Below, piece by piece: positions 1 to 10,159 of a DNA stretch of 64,000 bases. Made by a program: the position numbers and the translations under genes. Under the pieces are notes generated by a model. It made no database searches and had not been told where the DNA came from. It saw nothing but the letters and a program-made list of their open reading frames with translations. The DNA lies in contig NZ_BJZO01000002.1 in NCBI RefSeq assembly GCF_007992075.1, forward strand, positions 1 through 64,000, in the 5' to 3' direction. Source of the stretch: Pararhodospirillum oryzae. GTDB taxonomy: Bacteria; Pseudomonadota; Alphaproteobacteria; Rhodospirillales; Rhodospirillaceae. Each line of letters starts with the position of its first letter. The stretch's first letter is position 1.

Positions 1-9
1 CCTTTGGTA

Positions 10-2073
10 TCAGGCGGCGCGCAGGCCGCGCACGAAACCCTCCACCTTTTCGTCCAGGGCGTCGGCGCTGCCGCCCAGGGCCAGCAGGTCGTCGCCCAGG
101 GAACACACCGCCGAGCCGTTTTCGGTGACCTGGGTGGCGACGGTGCGCACCACGCCGGCCAGATCGGCGGCGCCATGCGATACCTGGGACAAGGCGCGGT
201 TGATTTCGGCCGTGGCGGCGTTTTGTTGTTCAACCGCCTGGGTGACCGATTCATTGATCCGGGCGAGCGCGGTGATCTGTTCGGCAACGCCTTCGATATC
301 CTGGGCGGCCTGGGCGGTGCTGTCCTGGATCGCGCTGACCTGGCGGGCGATGCGTTCGGTGGCCTGGGCGGTTTGGGTCGCCAGGTTCTTGACCTCGTGG
401 GCGACCACCGCGAACCCCTTGCCCGCGTCGCCGGCCCGCGCCGCCTCGATCGTGGCGTTGAGCGCCAGCAGGTTGGTCTGGCTGGCAATGGTGGTGATCA
501 GGGTCACCACCTCGCCGATCTGGCCGGCGGCGGCCACCATTCCCGAGACCCGTTCGACCGCCCCATGGGCCCGCTGGCCGCCTTCGCGCGCGGCCGCGTT
601 GGCATCGGCCATCTGCCGGCTGATTTCATTGATCGAGGCCGCCAGTTCATTGACCGCCGCCGCCACCGTGCCCACGGTTTGGGCCACACCCTCGGTCGTG
701 GAGAGTACCCGGTCGGACGCCTGGGCGGTATCGGTCGCGCGGGTGGCCACGGTGCCGGCCATGGCGGTCATCCGGCCCACGGCCTGGCGCAAGGCCTTGA
801 CCAGGGTATCCACCTGATTTTCAAACTGACTGGCGACGGTGGCCAGCCCCTGGCGGCGGGCTTCCTCGGCGGCTTCGCGGGCCCGGTTGGAGTCTTCTTC
901 CAGCCGCCCACGAGCGATGGCGTTTTCGCGGAAGGTGTGCACGGCACGGGCCATCTGGCCGATTTCGTCGTTGCGGTCGTGGGTTACGCTCACGCTCACA
1001 TCGCCCTCGGCCAGGCGGTTCATGACCACGGTCATTTCGGTGATCGGGCGCACGATGCCGGTCGCGAGCCAGGCAAGAAGAGCGACACAGACCACCAGGA
1101 CCCCGAGACCGGTCAGGATCATGGTGTCGCGGGTATGAATGGCCTCGGCCATCACGGCGGAACGGGGCACGCTGAGCAGCAAGGTCCAGGCGTCGGCGGT
1201 GCCGGGAAAGGCGATGGGGACGGAAACCCGGATCAGGGGGGCGCCGGTGGCGGGATCGGGGATCGTGTCCTTGTAGGGCTGGCCGGCGGCACTCGCGCGC
1301 AAGATCGGCTCCACGGTGTCGCGATCGGCCGGTTTGCCCAGCACGGTGCTGTCGGGGTGGGCGACCCATTGGCCATCCGCCGACAGCACCGCCGCCCAGC
1401 CGCTGCCAAAGGGGTGCACGGCCGCCAGGTCCTGCTGGATGGTGGACAAGGCAACGTCCAGGGTCGCCACCCCGCGCGCGGTTCCATCGGGACCAAACAC
1501 CGGGGCCGATGCCGTGGTCATCATCACGTCGGTGCCGTTGACCGGGTACAGGTAGGGAGGCGTGATGACGGGGCGGCGTTCGCGCCGGGGCTGGCCGTAC
1601 CAGGAATCGGTCGCGGCCGAGTCGTCCAGGGCCAGGGGCTCGAACCCAAGGGTGTGCTGGTCCTTCTTGAAAAAATAAGGCACGAAGCGACCGGAAGCGT
1701 CGGAATAGGCTTGGTTCTTGAAATCGGCGTCGCGGCCATCGAGTCCGTTTTCGTCCCAGCCGGTGCCGCCGCCAAAAAAGGAAGTGTCCATGCCCACGGT
1801 TTCCCGGACCATGGTGGCCATGCGCGCGCGATCGGTCAGGCCCTCGCGCAGCCATCCGCTCATGGCCCCCGCCATGGTCCGCGCGGCGCTCAGTGCCCGG
1901 TTGATGCTCTGGCCCGCGACCAGGGTCTGCGCGTGAGCCTCCTGCTCCAGGTTGCGAAGGGCCAGGCGTTCTGCCTCGTTCATTTGGGGGAGAATGGCCA
2001 GGGTGATGAGGAGGGCAAATCCAAGCACGACGCTTGCGGAAATAACCCCCAGCAATCGGGCGCGCAACGACAC
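10..2073 (-). CDS. Methyl-accepting chemotaxis protein with dCache-type sensor
   Basis: This is a transmembrane chemoreceptor of 687 aa that should signal to CheA/CheW. It starts at a GTG preceded by AAGGAG at good spacing. A first membrane helix lies at about residues 7-29, followed by a periplasmic region of about 280 residues with the length and WYGQPRR-type motifs of a double-Cache (dCache_1) domain. A second helix (about 318-340), a HAMP domain and a long cytoplasmic coiled coil follow. The conserved signalling tip containing [17 protein letters not shown] is intact. No ligand can be named. It is transcribed divergently from pmbA and no che genes are nearby, so it is probably an orphan receptor using a remote che cluster. 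The chemoreceptor call is firm; the Cache subtype is inferred. Confidence 0.93.
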   Translation of the reverse strand: MSLRARLLGVISASVVLGFALLITLAILPQMNEAERLALRNLEQEAHAQTLVAGQSINRALSAARTMAGAMSGWLREGLTDRARMATMVRETVGMDTSFFGGGTGWDENGLDGRDADFKNQAYSDASGRFVPYFFKKDQHTLGFEPLALDDSAATDSWYGQPRRERRPVITPPYLYPVNGTDVMMTTASAPVFGPDGTARGVATLDVALSTIQQDLAAVHPFGSGWAAVLSADGQWVAHPDSTVLGKPADRDTVEPILRASAAGQPYKDTIPDPATGAPLIRVSVPIAFPGTADAWTLLLSVPRSAVMAEAIHTRDTMILTGLGVLVVCVALLAWLATGIVRPITEMTVVMNRLAEGDVSVSVTHDRNDEIGQMARAVHTFRENAIARGRLEEDSNRAREAAEEARRQGLATVASQFENQVDTLVKALRQAVGRMTAMAGTVATRATDTAQASDRVLSTTEGVAQTVGTVAAAVNELAASINEISRQMADANAAAREGGQRAHGAVERVSGMVAAAGQIGEVVTLITTIASQTNLLALNATIEAARAGDAGKGFAVVAHEVKNLATQTAQATERIARQVSAIQDSTAQAAQDIEGVAEQITALARINESVTQAVEQQNAATAEINRALSQVSHGAADLAGVVRTVATQVTENGSAVCSLGDDLLALGGSADALDEKVEGFVRGLRAA

Positions 2074-2344
2074 GATTCCAGCTCCTTATCTTGATGTCGC
2101 AACGATATCCATAAATGGACGTCTTGCTTGCGCCCTTTCCCACGACGGCCGTTATCCTAAAGGCCCGCATATCCTTTGTGGTTTTCACTTTTATGATTTA
2201 TCCACGTCGTTTTTGTAAAATGGCCGGTGGTGAAGGCGTTGTCGCGGCGGGGCGGCTGGGGTAGTGGTTAGAAGGAACCCGGCGCGATGCCTTTCGCGTG
2301 GGAGCCGGTTGTTTCATGTTTTTTCCGCAAGGAGCCCAGGGCCG

Positions 2345-3703
2345 ATGACCGATCTTGACCGCGACGCCGCGCAGGCGTTGACCCTTCTCGACGATCTGGT
2401 GCGCCGGGCCATGGCCGGTGGGGCGACGGCCGCCGACGCCTTGTACGTGGGGGGCTCGTCGGTGTCGGCCACCGTCCGCCTGGGCCGCCAGGAAAAACTG
2501 GAGCGCGCCGAGGGCGGCGAAATCGGCCTGCGGGTTCTGATCGGCCACCGCCAGGCCCTGGTCGCGAGCGCCGATACCAGCCCCGCCACCCTGGCGACCC
2601 TGGTGGAACGCGCCTTGGACATGGCCCGGGTCGTGCCCGAGGATCCGCACGTGGGCCTGGCCGATCCGGCCGACCTGGCCCTGGAACGTCCGGACATCGA
2701 CGGCTGCGATCCCGGCGAGGTCTCGGTGGAAACCCTGACCCGGCTGGTCGAAACCCTGGAAGGCGAAGCCCTGGCCGTGCCCGGCGTGACCAATTCCGAA
2801 GGCGCCGAAGCGTCGTGGGGGCGTTCGACGGTGGCGCTGGTGGGCTCCAACGGCTTTTCCCATGCCTACCATTCCAGCCACGTGGGGCTGGGGGTCGCCG
2901 TGGTGGCCGGGCAGGGCACGGAAGGCATGGAAATCGACCATGCCTCGGCCTCGGCGGTCTATCTCGCCGATCTGCGCGACCCGGCGGAAGTCGGGCGCGA
3001 GGCCGGCACCCGGGCCGTGCGTCGCCTGGGGGCCACGCGCCTTCCCACCAAGACCCGCCCGGTGGTGTTCGATCCCCGCGTGGCGCGCGGGCTGGTGGGG
3101 CACCTGCTGGGCGCCATCAACGGCGGGTCCATCGCGCGCGGGACCTCGTTCCTGAAGGACAGCCTGGGGCAGCGGATCCTGCCAGCCGGGGTTTCGGTGA
3201 TCGAGGATCCGCACCGCCCGCGCGGCCTGCGCTCGCGCCCCGTGGACGCCGAGGGACTGCCCACCCGCCGCCGGTCCCTGGTTGACGACGGGACCTTGAC
3301 CACCTGGCTTCTCGATCTGCGCACCGCGCGGGTCCTGGGCCTGAAAAGCACCGGCCACGCCAGCCGTGGCACCGGAGCACCCCCCAGCCCGGGCGCCAGC
3401 AATGTCTGGCTGACTCCGGGGCCCCTTTCCCCCGCCGAGCTGATCGCCGGCATTGACGACGGCCTGTACGTGACCGACCTGTTCGGGCAGGGCGTCAATG
3501 GCCTGACCGGGGATTACAGCCGGGGCGCGGCCGGCTTGCGCATCGAAAACGGGGTGCTGACCACCCCGGTCAACGAAGTGACCATCGCCGGCACCTTGCA
3601 ACGGATGTTCGCCGCCCTGACCCCGGCCAGCGACCTGGAACTGCGCCACGGCGTGGACGCGCCCACGGTGCTGGTTGGCGAGATGATGGTGGCGGGGGCC
3701 TGA
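2345..3703 (+). CDS. pmbA: PmbA/TldE metalloprotease partner protein
   Basis: This 452 aa protein belongs to the TldD/PmbA family. In Escherichia coli TldD and TldE (PmbA) form a heterodimeric protease involved in microcin B17 maturation and CcdA turnover; the catalytic HExxxH site is in TldD, and I see none here, which is normal for the TldE partner. The start at 2345 is chosen because AAGGAG lies just upstream and the N-terminus (MTDLDRDAAQ) fits the family; an in-frame ATG at 2264 is less likely. The C-terminal half carries the typical glycine-rich segments such as DLFGQGVNGLTGDYSRGAAG. No tldD is in this window. Two near-identical hairpins overlap and follow the stop codon. Confidence 0.93.
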   Translation: MTDLDRDAAQALTLLDDLVRRAMAGGATAADALYVGGSSVSATVRLGRQEKLERAEGGEIGLRVLIGHRQALVASADTSPATLATLVERALDMARVVPEDPHVGLADPADLALERPDIDGCDPGEVSVETLTRLVETLEGEALAVPGVTNSEGAEASWGRSTVALVGSNGFSHAYHSSHVGLGVAVVAGQGTEGMEIDHASASAVYLADLRDPAEVGREAGTRAVRRLGATRLPTKTRPVVFDPRVARGLVGHLLGAINGGSIARGTSFLKDSLGQRILPAGVSVIEDPHRPRGLRSRPVDAEGLPTRRRSLVDDGTLTTWLLDLRTARVLGLKSTGHASRGTGAPPSPGASNVWLTPGPLSPAELIAGIDDGLYVTDLFGQGVNGLTGDYSRGAAGLRIENGVLTTPVNEVTIAGTLQRMFAALTPASDLELRHGVDAPTVLVGEMMVAGA

Positions 3704-3743
3704 GCCCCCTTGTGAAGAGGGTGGCGGGGGCCTGCGCCCCTTT
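3694..3743 (+). terminator. Tandem duplicated hairpins at the pmbA 3' end
   Basis: Two hairpins follow each other. GGGGGC-CTGA-GCCCCC (3694-3709) contains the pmbA stop codon in its loop, and GGGGC-CTGC-GCCCC (3727-3740) is followed by TTT. Both sit in a 15-bp direct repeat (GGTGGCGGGGGCCTG at 3688 and 3720). The second looks like a rho-independent terminator with a short U tract. Confidence 0.55.
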
Positions 3744-3800
3744 CAAGGACCGGTTCCGGGGCCCCGCCTTCAACACGCGAATGATCAAGGAGAAGGACCG

Positions 3801-4148
3801 ATGCGGGTATGGCAAGCGGCGCTGGTGGCGGCGGGGATCGCGGTTGGCCTGGCGGGCTCGGCCGGACCGGGACAGGCCCAGGGCACGCCGAAGCTCTTTC
3901 AAATGGTGTGCAAGGATGGCCTGACGTTTCATCTGGCCTTGCGCGCGGATGAAAACGGCAACCTGGCCCAAACGGCAACCTTGGTGATGAAAGACCAGCA
4001 GCCGCAGTTGCTGGTGCGTGATACCCAAGAACAGGACATGACCTTCAAGAACGCGAATTACCGCTTCGTGGCCGTCAGCGCGCGCAAGGTCTATCAGTTG
4101 CACGAGGTGCGCAACGGTCGGGTCATGGCCGTCCACGACTGCAAATAG
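3801..4148 (+). CDS. Small secreted protein of unknown function
   Basis: This encodes 115 aa that I do not recognise. The first 26 or so residues form a clear Sec signal peptide (MRVWQ, hydrophobic core, GQAQG cleavage region), so the mature protein of about 88 residues should be periplasmic. It has two cysteines, one near the mature N-terminus (VCKDG) and one at the C-terminus (DCK), which could form a disulfide closing a small domain. AAGGAG lies about 10 nt before the ATG. It lies between pmbA and the convergent nifA gene and appears to be a single-gene unit. No function is proposed. Confidence 0.75.
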   Translation: MRVWQAALVAAGIAVGLAGSAGPGQAQGTPKLFQMVCKDGLTFHLALRADENGNLAQTATLVMKDQQPQLLVRDTQEQDMTFKNANYRFVAVSARKVYQLHEVRNGRVMAVHDCK

Positions 4149-4226
4149 GGACGGCTCCCCCCGCTTGTGATCCGCTTTTGCCTCCCGGCCCGACAAGCCT
4201 GGGGCCGGGAGGGCAGGGCTGCGGTC

Positions 4227-5969
4227 CTACAGTCGCTTGAGCGGAATATCGTGCTTCTTGAGGGCATAGCCGATCTGACGCGGCGTCATGCCCAACAGAC
4301 GGGCGGCCTTGGCCTGGACCCAGCCGGCCTTTTCCATGGCCGCGATCAGGCGGGCGCGCTCCTCGCTGTCGCTGGCCTCGCCTGGCCCGTCGTCGATGGT
4401 GTCGGGCGCGGCCTGGCGCGGCATCGGCGTCGGCGCGGGCGGGGGCTCCCAGGTCAATGTCGGCTCCTGGGGCGGAGGTTCGACCTCGGTGACCGGGGCG
4501 CTGGCCAGGCCTCCGATCGCCTTGCTGGCGCCCGAGCCCTGACGGCGCCACAAGGTCGCCGAAAGGCACTGGTCGTGACGACACGACAGGCCAAAATCCT
4601 GGATCACGTCTTGTTGGGCCAAGGTCGCGGCGCGGTAGACGCAGTTTTCCAGTTCGCGCACGTTGCCCGGGAAACTGCACTGTCCCATGACCAGCAGGGC
4701 GTTTTCGGCGAAGCGCAGGGTCCGGCCGTTTTCCTCGTTGAACTTGTCGAGAAAGAAGCGGGCCAGCAGGGGAACGTCCTCGCGCCGCTCGCGCAGGGCG
4801 GGCAGGAAAATCGGCACGACGTTGATTCGATAATACAGGTCGGCGCGGAAATCGCCTTTGATCACCGCGTCTTCCAGGTCCTTGTTGGTGGCGGTGACCA
4901 GGCGGACGTCGACGGACAAGGTGCGATTGCCCCCCACCCGCTCGAACTCGCCTTCCTGAAGCACCCGCAGCAGCTTGGCCTGGAAGTAGGGGGAAATCTC
5001 GCCGATTTCATCAAGGAACAAGGTGCCGCCGTGGGCCATCTCGAAGCGGCCCTTGCGCTCGCTGGTCGCGCCCGTGTACGCCCCCTTTTCGTGGCCGAAC
5101 AATTCGGATTCCAGCAAGGTTTCGGTCAGGGCCGCGCAGTTGACCTTGATGAAGGGCTTGTCGGCCCGGGGGCTCAGGTAATGGATGGCGCGCGCGATCA
5201 GCTCCTTGCCGGTGCCGCTTTCGCCCCGCAGCAAGACGGTGGCCCGCGACGGCGCCACCTGACGCACCTGGGCCGAAACCCGTAGCATGGCCTCGGAACC
5301 GCCCACCACGTTTTCCAGGACCGCGCCCTTCAAGGGCGGATCGGGGCGGGGCAGGGCCTTTTCCAGGCGGGCCTTTTCCAGGAACAGGCGCTCGCGGTCG
5401 GCTGCCACCTTGCGTTCCAGGGCGACGGTCTGGCCGATCAGGTTGCCGACCATGGTCAGGAAGCGCACGTCGTGTTCGAACTGGAAGCGGCTGCTGCCAT
5501 CGCGGTGGCGTTCGATGGACAAGGTGCCGAACGGGCGCCCGGTGGTCTTCAGCGGCACGGCGATGAGGGACTGGATATCGTCTTCAACCGTGTAGGCCTG
5601 GGCGGCGTAGGGGGCGAAACGGTCATCGCCCGCCATGTCGTAGACGATCAGCGGCATGGCCGTGCCGATGACCTCGTTCATGGCCTCCAGCGGAAACGGC
5701 GCCTCGCCCTCGCGGGCGCTGCGCATGGACATGCCGGTGACCGCCACGACCTCCAGCGCCCCGTTATCCTCGCGCAAGGTGACGACGCCCCGGCGCATTT
5801 GAAGATAGGACGATAATATATTAAGAACATCTCGCAAAGATCGTTCAAGATTCAAGGTCGAGCCCAGGATCTTGCTGATCTCGTACATGGTAATCAAGGC
5901 CAGGGATCCATCCGCGCTGCCCTGGTTCGTCGGGCGCGGGGTATAGCCGCTACTGGGTGTGTCGGGCAT
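4227..5969 (-). CDS. nifA: Nitrogen fixation transcriptional activator NifA, oxygen-sensitive type
   Basis: NifA is the sigma-54-dependent enhancer-binding activator of nif genes. The 580 aa protein has an N-terminal GAF domain (about 30-190), an AAA+ domain with Walker A GESGTGKE (249-256), the sigma-54-contact loop GAYTGA (296-301) and Walker B LFLDEIGE, and a C-terminal Fis-type HTH (about 535-578). Cysteines at 431, 443, 463 and 468 give an exact C-X11-C-X19-C-X4-C pattern, the hallmark of NifA proteins that sense oxygen or redox state directly without NifL. The start at 5969 is set by AAGGAG upstream; an ATG further upstream would add 18 residues. No other nif gene lies in the window, so NifA acts in trans. 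I found no convincing -24/-12 promoter or NifA site in front of it. Confidence 0.97.
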   Translation of the reverse strand: MPDTPSSGYTPRPTNQGSADGSLALITMYEISKILGSTLNLERSLRDVLNILSSYLQMRRGVVTLREDNGALEVVAVTGMSMRSAREGEAPFPLEAMNEVIGTAMPLIVYDMAGDDRFAPYAAQAYTVEDDIQSLIAVPLKTTGRPFGTLSIERHRDGSSRFQFEHDVRFLTMVGNLIGQTVALERKVAADRERLFLEKARLEKALPRPDPPLKGAVLENVVGGSEAMLRVSAQVRQVAPSRATVLLRGESGTGKELIARAIHYLSPRADKPFIKVNCAALTETLLESELFGHEKGAYTGATSERKGRFEMAHGGTLFLDEIGEISPYFQAKLLRVLQEGEFERVGGNRTLSVDVRLVTATNKDLEDAVIKGDFRADLYYRINVVPIFLPALRERREDVPLLARFFLDKFNEENGRTLRFAENALLVMGQCSFPGNVRELENCVYRAATLAQQDVIQDFGLSCRHDQCLSATLWRRQGSGASKAIGGLASAPVTEVEPPPQEPTLTWEPPPAPTPMPRQAAPDTIDDGPGEASDSEERARLIAAMEKAGWVQAKAARLLGMTPRQIGYALKKHDIPLKRL

Positions 5970-6317
5970 CTGTGGCGACTCCTTGACCGCCTGCCTGGGG
6001 GCTCCTTTGACAAGAGGAACCACCCAGCCTTCCTAGACTAGCGGGTTTCCCTTGCAACGCAACCACAACCCGCGCCCCGCCGGCCGGTTTGGAAAAAACG
6101 ACCGTTTCGGGTGGCTCGGGGGGGCCGAAGGTGCCTTCATCCGTCCCCACATACGGGGTGGCAGGATTGACGCGGGCGCGATACCCTGCTTTCCATGCCC
6201 CGCCATGGAGGCCACCGGGTATAAGGGCGCTAAACGCAAGGCCTCCTCGCCGGAGACCGGCGGCAATCGGGACGGCATGAAGGGCAGCCTTCGTGCGAGT
6301 GGTTTTTTCTGCATACG
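5970..6317. other. Divergent intergenic region between nifA and the GGDEF/EAL gene
   Basis: These 348 bp carry the divergent promoters of nifA and the GGDEF/EAL gene. I looked for TGGCAC-N5-TTGC sigma-54 sites and TGT-N10-ACA NifA sites on both strands and saw none. No gene or strong hairpin is apparent. Confidence 0.5.
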
Positions 6318-8828
6318 ATGTGTCGGGAAATGCAGATGACAGCGAAAGCAGGCGCGTCCGGCGTTCGGGATCCCCTTTCTTCGATGGAAGACGAGGAGCC
6401 CCGGTTTCGGTTCGGTATTGGGGCGCGGTTGTGGACAGCCTTTCTGACCATCACGCTTCTGTCCGGGGTGGTGGCCGGGATTGCGTTTCATTCCTACGGC
6501 CAGGCCACCACGACCCTGGCGGTGATCACGCAAAAACGCCTGCCCGGGATCCTGGCGATCGCGCGCCTGGCCGAGGACAGCAATGGGTTGCTGACGGCCC
6601 TGCCCAACGCCTTGCTGGTGCGCGATGCCAACACCCTGGCCGACCGGTGGCGCGAGGTTGCCCTGGCCGAGGGACGCTTGCACGACGCGGTGCGGGTGGT
6701 GGCGTCGCTGCCCGACGCCGATAACTGGTTTGGCGGCTTCAGCGAGCTGTCGGGGCGGATCAGCGCCATCTTGCAGGTGATCTTGTCGGCCTTGCAGGCC
6801 AACCAGGAAGCCCAGCGCCTGGTTGCCGCGGAGTCGGTGCAACTGGGCATCTTGCAACAGGAATACCGCCTCATGCTCAACGAGGAGGCGGGGCTGGCGC
6901 CGGCCGAGATCCGTTTCCTGGTCATGGCCAACGAGGCCACCTCGATGCTGGGCGAGTCGCTGGTCAGCCCGGACCTGAACCGGGTGACCGCCCTCAACCA
7001 ACGCGCCCATGAAGTGCTGGAGCGCATGCGCGCGGCCGTCCCCGACCTGCCCGCCGGACCCAGGCGCGAGGCCGCCGCCGGGTACTGCACCCGCCTGGGC
7101 GCTCTGGTCGATGGTCCGGCCGCCCTGGGGCGCCAGCGGGCCCTGGCCCTGAAGGCCGCAACCGTGGCCACCACCCAGTTTGATCAGGTGCGCACCCTGG
7201 CCGACCAGTTCAACGCGCGGGTCCAGGGGATGCTGGCCGGGATCAAGGTTGGGGTTGATGCCGATCGTCTGAACGCCGAACGGCAGCTGCGCGTTTCCAA
7301 GATGCTGATCACCCTGGCCGGCACGGCTGGCCTGCTGATCGCCGTGCTGGTGGCGTGGCTGTACGTGGGGCGTGGCATCGTGGGGCGCTTGAACCGCCTG
7401 TCGGCCAGCATGCGCCGCATTGCCGGGGGCCAGCTGAACACGCCCATTCCCATGATGGGGGACGACGAGATCGCGGGCATGGCGCGGTCGCTGTCGGTTT
7501 TCCGCGACGCCATGGCCCGCATCGACTATCTGGCCAGCAACGATCCCCTGACTCATCTGTTCAACCGCCATGGTTTTCACGCGGCCGCCGCGCGTCTGCT
7601 GGCCGATTCCGGGCGTCGGGCGTTTTTGTACCGGGTCAACCTGCGTCGTTTCAAGGACGTGAATCAGACCTTCGGATACCACACCGGGGACAGCCTGCTG
7701 GCCGAGGTGGCGAGCCGTCTGCGTCAGGTGATCCGGGGCGAGGACATCGCCGCGCGCCTGGGGGCCGACGATTTCGCGCTGATGACGGTGGACGATCTGG
7801 ACACCGAAGCGGCATGGCGGGTGTGCGAGGACATCCGCGACGCGTTGAGCCTGCCGGTGGTGGTTGGACATGTGTCGGTTGATCTCCACCCGTGCATCGG
7901 CTTCGCGTGCTGGCCGGCCGATGCCCCGGATCTGGTGTCGCTGGAGCGCTGCGCCGAGCTGGCCGCCCAACGGGCCAAGGATGACACCGGCAACCCGATC
8001 CAGCGTTTTGAGCTCTCCATGGCCGAGGACATGGAGGCATCGGCCCGGGTTCGCCAGGACCTGCGCGCCGGGATCGAATGCGGCGACCTGCACCTGCTCT
8101 ACCAGCCCAAGGTCGCCCTGCGCAGCGGCCGGCTGGTCGGCATGGAGGCCCTGGTGCGCTGGGACCATCCCCGGCACGGGCGCATCAGCCCCGACCGCTT
8201 CATCCCGGTGGCCGAAAGCTCGGGCCTGATCATTCCGCTTGGCGAGTGGGTGCTACGCGAATGCTGCCGCCAGATGCAGGTGTGGCGCGCGGCCGGGCTC
8301 ACCGATTTGCGGGTGTCGATCAACATGTCCCCGGTGCAGGTGTTCAGCCAGGATGTTGCCTCGATGGTGGCGGCGGCCCTGGTTGAAACCGATCTGCCGC
8401 CCGAGGTGCTGGAAGTCGAGATCACCGAAGGGGTGTTCGTCCACGACGAGGACCGCGCGCGCCAGCAGCTGGAGGGCCTGCGCGACATGGGCATTGCCCT
8501 GTCGATCGACGACTTTGGCACCGGCTACTCGGCCCTCAGCTACCTGAAGCGGCTTCCGGTCAGCATTTTGAAAATTGATCAGTCGTTCGTGCGGGAGATC
8601 ACCACCAAGCCCGAAAACGCCCGGCTGTGTCGGGCGATCATTGGCGTGGGCCATGACTTCGGGCTGGACGTGGTGGCCGAGGGCATCGAAACCGCCGACC
8701 ATCTGGCTTTCCTGCGCTCGGAGGGCTGCGATTACGGGCAGGGGTATCATTTCGCCAAGCCGCTGGAACCCGACGCCTTCTTCGAGTTGGCCAAGGCCCA
8801 GCCCTGGCTGATCCGCGAGGTACCGTGA
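6318..8828 (+). CDS. Membrane GGDEF/EAL protein with degenerate GGDEF
   Basis: This 836 aa protein probably hydrolyses the second messenger c-di-GMP. A membrane helix near residues 36-58, a periplasmic helical sensor of about 275 residues, a second helix near 335-357 and a HAMP domain precede a GGDEF domain (about 415-560) and an EAL domain (about 585-825). The GGDEF signature reads GADDF, so cyclase activity is probably lost and the domain may be regulatory. The EAL domain keeps MEALVRW, EITEG, IDDFGTGYS, LKID, VAEGIET and GQGYHF, so phosphodiesterase activity is expected. The start is uncertain: ATG codons at 6318, 6330 and 6336 are all possible and none has a strong ribosome binding site. 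Its stop overlaps the start of the BMP gene by one base, implying coupled translation. Confidence 0.92.
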   Translation: MCREMQMTAKAGASGVRDPLSSMEDEEPRFRFGIGARLWTAFLTITLLSGVVAGIAFHSYGQATTTLAVITQKRLPGILAIARLAEDSNGLLTALPNALLVRDANTLADRWREVALAEGRLHDAVRVVASLPDADNWFGGFSELSGRISAILQVILSALQANQEAQRLVAAESVQLGILQQEYRLMLNEEAGLAPAEIRFLVMANEATSMLGESLVSPDLNRVTALNQRAHEVLERMRAAVPDLPAGPRREAAAGYCTRLGALVDGPAALGRQRALALKAATVATTQFDQVRTLADQFNARVQGMLAGIKVGVDADRLNAERQLRVSKMLITLAGTAGLLIAVLVAWLYVGRGIVGRLNRLSASMRRIAGGQLNTPIPMMGDDEIAGMARSLSVFRDAMARIDYLASNDPLTHLFNRHGFHAAAARLLADSGRRAFLYRVNLRRFKDVNQTFGYHTGDSLLAEVASRLRQVIRGEDIAARLGADDFALMTVDDLDTEAAWRVCEDIRDALSLPVVVGHVSVDLHPCIGFACWPADAPDLVSLERCAELAAQRAKDDTGNPIQRFELSMAEDMEASARVRQDLRAGIECGDLHLLYQPKVALRSGRLVGMEALVRWDHPRHGRISPDRFIPVAESSGLIIPLGEWVLRECCRQMQVWRAAGLTDLRVSINMSPVQVFSQDVASMVAAALVETDLPPEVLEVEITEGVFVHDEDRARQQLEGLRDMGIALSIDDFGTGYSALSYLKRLPVSILKIDQSFVREITTKPENARLCRAIIGVGHDFGLDVVAEGIETADHLAFLRSEGCDYGQGYHFAKPLEPDAFFELAKAQPWLIREVP

Positions 8829-9862
8829 TGGAGTGGGATCGCCGCACGTTTCTTGCCCTGCTGGGCAGTCTTCCGGCCGGGCTCTGGTTCCGGGGGGCCC
8901 GGGCCGACGGGGTCGAACCGCGCGGGCGTTCCCAAAACGTGGTGCGGCCCCGGATCGCCGTGGTGTACGGGCGTTCCGAGGCGGGGAAGTTCGACAAGGG
9001 CTTTAATCAGCTGGCCTTCGCGGGCCTGGAGGCCGCGTGCGCGGGGGCCGACGTGGTGGTGCGCGAGTTCGAGCCGGTCGGCCCGGGCGAGGAAGCCTCG
9101 ATGATCGTGCAGGCGGCGACCGAGGCCGATCTGGTCGTCACCGTGGGGTGGGGCCTGCACGTGGCGGCCAAGGAAGCCTCGCGCCTTAGTCCGTCAACGC
9201 GCTTTAGCGTGATCGACGCCGTGGTGGAGCAGCCCAGGTTTCAGTCCCTGGTTTTTCGCGAGAACGAAGGCGCCTTTCTGGCGGGGTATCTGGCGGCCGA
9301 GATTTCCAGCACGCGGACCATAGGGTTCGTCGGGGCCTTGTCCACCCCGGTCATCGAGCGCTTCCGGGCCGGCTACCGGGGCGGCGCCTTCCATGCCGAT
9401 CCAACCCTCACCGTGCGGGAAACCTACATCGGCACGACCGGCGAGGCCTACCACGATCCCTTCAAGGGGCTGCTGGCGGCCGAGCGCCTGATTGAACAAG
9501 GCGCCGACATTCTTTTCGCCGCCGCCGGGCGCTCGGGGCTCGGGGTGTACCAGGCGGCGGCCGATCATGGGGTTTTCGCCATCGGCGTGGACGCCAACCA
9601 GAATTTCCTTCACCCGGGCACCATGCTGACCAGTGTCGTCAAGCGGGTGGATACCGCCGTGCAGCGGGCGGTGGGGAGCCTGATCGCGGGAACCTGGCGC
9701 GAGGGCGTGGTCTCGCTGGGGTTGAAGGAAGAGGGCATGCGGCTGGCCCTGGATGGGTACAACCATGACCTGATCGGCGAGGCCAACTGGGCCAAGGTGG
9801 AAGCGTTGCGCACCCAGCTGATCGCGGGTGCCGTGAAGGCGCCCGCTTCGGTCGGGGAGTAG
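8828..9862 (+). CDS. BMP-family periplasmic binding protein with Tat-like signal
   Basis: This 344 aa protein is a basic-membrane-protein (BMP/PnrA-like, Med-type) periplasmic binding protein; the family usually delivers nucleosides or related ligands to ABC importers. The N-terminus has a twin-arginine motif (DRRTFLALLG) before a hydrophobic stretch, suggesting Tat export; there is no lipobox. Family features include the GFNQLAF segment near the N-terminus, the central FRENEGAFLAGYLAA motif and IGVDANQ. Its ATG overlaps the TGA of the preceding GGDEF/EAL gene. No permease or ATPase genes follow, so it may serve as a ligand-sensing partner of the neighbouring c-di-GMP enzyme rather than as a transporter part; that role is inferred. 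Confidence 0.88.
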   Translation: MEWDRRTFLALLGSLPAGLWFRGARADGVEPRGRSQNVVRPRIAVVYGRSEAGKFDKGFNQLAFAGLEAACAGADVVVREFEPVGPGEEASMIVQAATEADLVVTVGWGLHVAAKEASRLSPSTRFSVIDAVVEQPRFQSLVFRENEGAFLAGYLAAEISSTRTIGFVGALSTPVIERFRAGYRGGAFHADPTLTVRETYIGTTGEAYHDPFKGLLAAERLIEQGADILFAAAGRSGLGVYQAAADHGVFAIGVDANQNFLHPGTMLTSVVKRVDTAVQRAVGSLIAGTWREGVVSLGLKEEGMRLALDGYNHDLIGEANWAKVEALRTQLIAGAVKAPASVGE

Positions 9863-10159
9863 GGAGCGTCGTTGACAAGGTATCCCGTCCCCCCTCGGAG
9901 GAGGGCTTCCCCCCTGCCCGGGACCCCATGCCCAGCCCGTGGAAGGAAACAGACAAAAAACGCGGTAATTTTTTTGGTGTTCCATCGGAAAAAGCCCGGG
10001 ATCGGGGATGGATCGGCTTGGCGAACCGGAAGGGGGGATCCGCCGGTCTCGCGAGATCCCTTACAAAAACTGCTGCACGCGCGGCCACTTTCCCTTACTT
10101 TCTGATCAAGGAAGACTCCGGGGACGCCGTTCGTCCCTTCCAGAACGAATGGGGACGCC
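9863..10159. other. Intergenic region upstream of the response regulator
   Basis: These 297 bp hold the A/T-rich run near 9950-9975 and a weak inverted repeat (GGGATC/GATCCC) around 10036-10062. I see no gene, and no convincing terminator for the BMP operon. Confidence 0.4.

Noticed and set aside
4-2094. Long open frame of about 700 codons opposite the chemoreceptor gene
   Set aside because: It is glycine/histidine-rich shadow translation of a high-GC gene, with no family motif; the minus-strand frame is a complete MCP.
2198-2206. TTATCCACG, one mismatch from a DnaA box, before pmbA
   Set aside because: Single, imperfect and isolated; expected by chance more often than the perfect pair at 21 kb.
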